Origin: Verrucomicrobiota bacterium
GTDB taxonomy: Bacteria; Verrucomicrobiota; Verrucomicrobiia; Opitutales; Opitutaceae
Direction: 5' to 3'
Length of the DNA stretch: 35,603 bases
NCBI GenBank assembly: GCA_019136515.1
Contig: JAGVUB010000189.1
Coordinates: forward strand, 1 to 35,603
The translations under genes were made by a program, and so were the position numbers. Positions 35,292 to 35,603 of the stretch are shown here, in pieces; position 1 is the stretch's first letter; each line of letters begins with the position of its first letter. The notes under the pieces were generated by a model that searched no databases, was not told the DNA's origin, and was given only the letters and a program-made list of their open reading frames with translations.

Positions 35292-35603
35292 TCAGACCTG
35301 CCCCGGCGCCGGCTCACGGCGCGACGCTTCGGCCGGGGTCGCCGGCGCCGGCGCGGCGGCCGCCTCGTCGAGGCGACAGAGAAAATCGATACGACCGGGG
35401 CAGACCGACAGGAGCAACCGCTTCTCGCCATAGGCGGCGACGGCGAGGAACTGCTTGCTGCCCAGCGGGCGGGTCTCCTCGAGCACGAGCCGCTGGTGCA
35501 CCTCCGCCCCGGGGCGGCGGCCCATCTGGCCGCGGCGCAGCAGGTAGAAACCGGCGCCGGCGAGCACCGCCGCAACCCCCAGCGCGCCCCAGACCGGGAA
35601 CGG
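35292..35603 (-). CDS. fliO: Flagellar protein FliO (5' end beyond window)
   Basis: The frame is open to the window edge at 35603. It reads PFPVWGALGVAAVLAGAGFY then LLRRGQMGRR, a single membrane helix followed by a basic stretch. Next comes HQRLVLEETRPLGSKQFLAV and EKRLLLSVCPGRIDFLCRL, the small beta-domain typical of FliO (the 'R-x-LGxKQ-x-L-x-V...LLLGVTxGxI' pattern). A Pro/Ala/Glu-rich tail ends at 35292. FliO helps assemble the FliP ring. The GTG at 35567 is not the true start because membrane-helix residues lie upstream. fliP would normally be next, but here an Lrp-like gene and a terminator intervene. Confidence 0.8.
   Translation of the reverse strand, partial: PFPVWGALGVAAVLAGAGFYLLRRGQMGRRPGAEVHQRLVLEETRPLGSKQFLAVAAYGEKRLLLSVCPGRIDFLCRLDEAAAAPAPATPAEASRREPAPGQV

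Overview
The window is high-GC bacterial chromosome (about 65-70% by eye, but nearer 58% in the first 3.4 kb). The best guess is Verrucomicrobiota, probably Opitutaceae. That is inferred from the overall character of the genes, the many start codons with no Shine-Dalgarno sequence, and the stereotyped palindromic 'words' between genes. It was not tested by any search. Layout: (1) 1-3167, minus strand, is one very long AsmA/YdbH/TamB-like envelope protein gene. It runs off the left edge, and its N-terminal part is thrown out of frame by an exact 55-bp tandem duplication. A small exported protein gene (3263-3478) diverges from it. (2) 3481-4797 is an IS3-family insertion sequence with orfA and orfB on the minus strand. 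(3) 5.0-11.7 kb is a loose series of plus-strand single genes: a small exported protein, an acyltransferase-3 membrane protein, an unrecognised membrane protein, a class D (OXA-type) beta-lactamase, and a lipoprotein with a pseudopilin-like C-terminus that is frameshifted in a C6 tract. A damaged minus-strand PQQ-type propeller gene lies among them. Intergenic spaces here carry dispersed palindromic repeats. (4) 12.0-16.9 kb, plus strand: glnS, a secreted regulatory-like-domain protein, ispF, and an oligopeptide-binding lipoprotein. (5) 17.0-18.0 kb, minus strand: a YdeI/OmpD-associated protein and an NTF2-like protein. (6) 18.3-22.4 kb, plus strand: the chaperone cluster dnaK, groES, groEL, closed by a good terminator. 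A cluster of TGKCACAC octamers precedes dnaK and no CIRCE element was seen. (7) 22.5-29.2 kb, minus strand: a 1988-residue CHASE-PAS-HisKA-REC-REC hybrid kinase whose Hpt tail is out of frame, followed 10 bp later by a response regulator. (8) 29.3-35.6 kb, minus strand: the flagellar export-gate genes fliO (partial), fliP, fliQ, fliR, flhB, flhA. A stand-alone Lrp-type ligand-binding (RAM) protein sits between fliO and fliP. How the parts work together: FliO/P/Q/R/FlhB/FlhA build the type III export gate of the flagellum. The kinase and regulator form an adjacent phosphorelay on the same strand. DnaK and GroES/GroEL are the core folding machines. GlnRS and IspF are housekeeping. The most striking theme is four disrupted reading frames in 35 kb: a 55-bp duplication, a C6 tract, an Hpt frameshift and a decayed propeller. 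They could reflect real gene decay, phase variation, or assembly errors.
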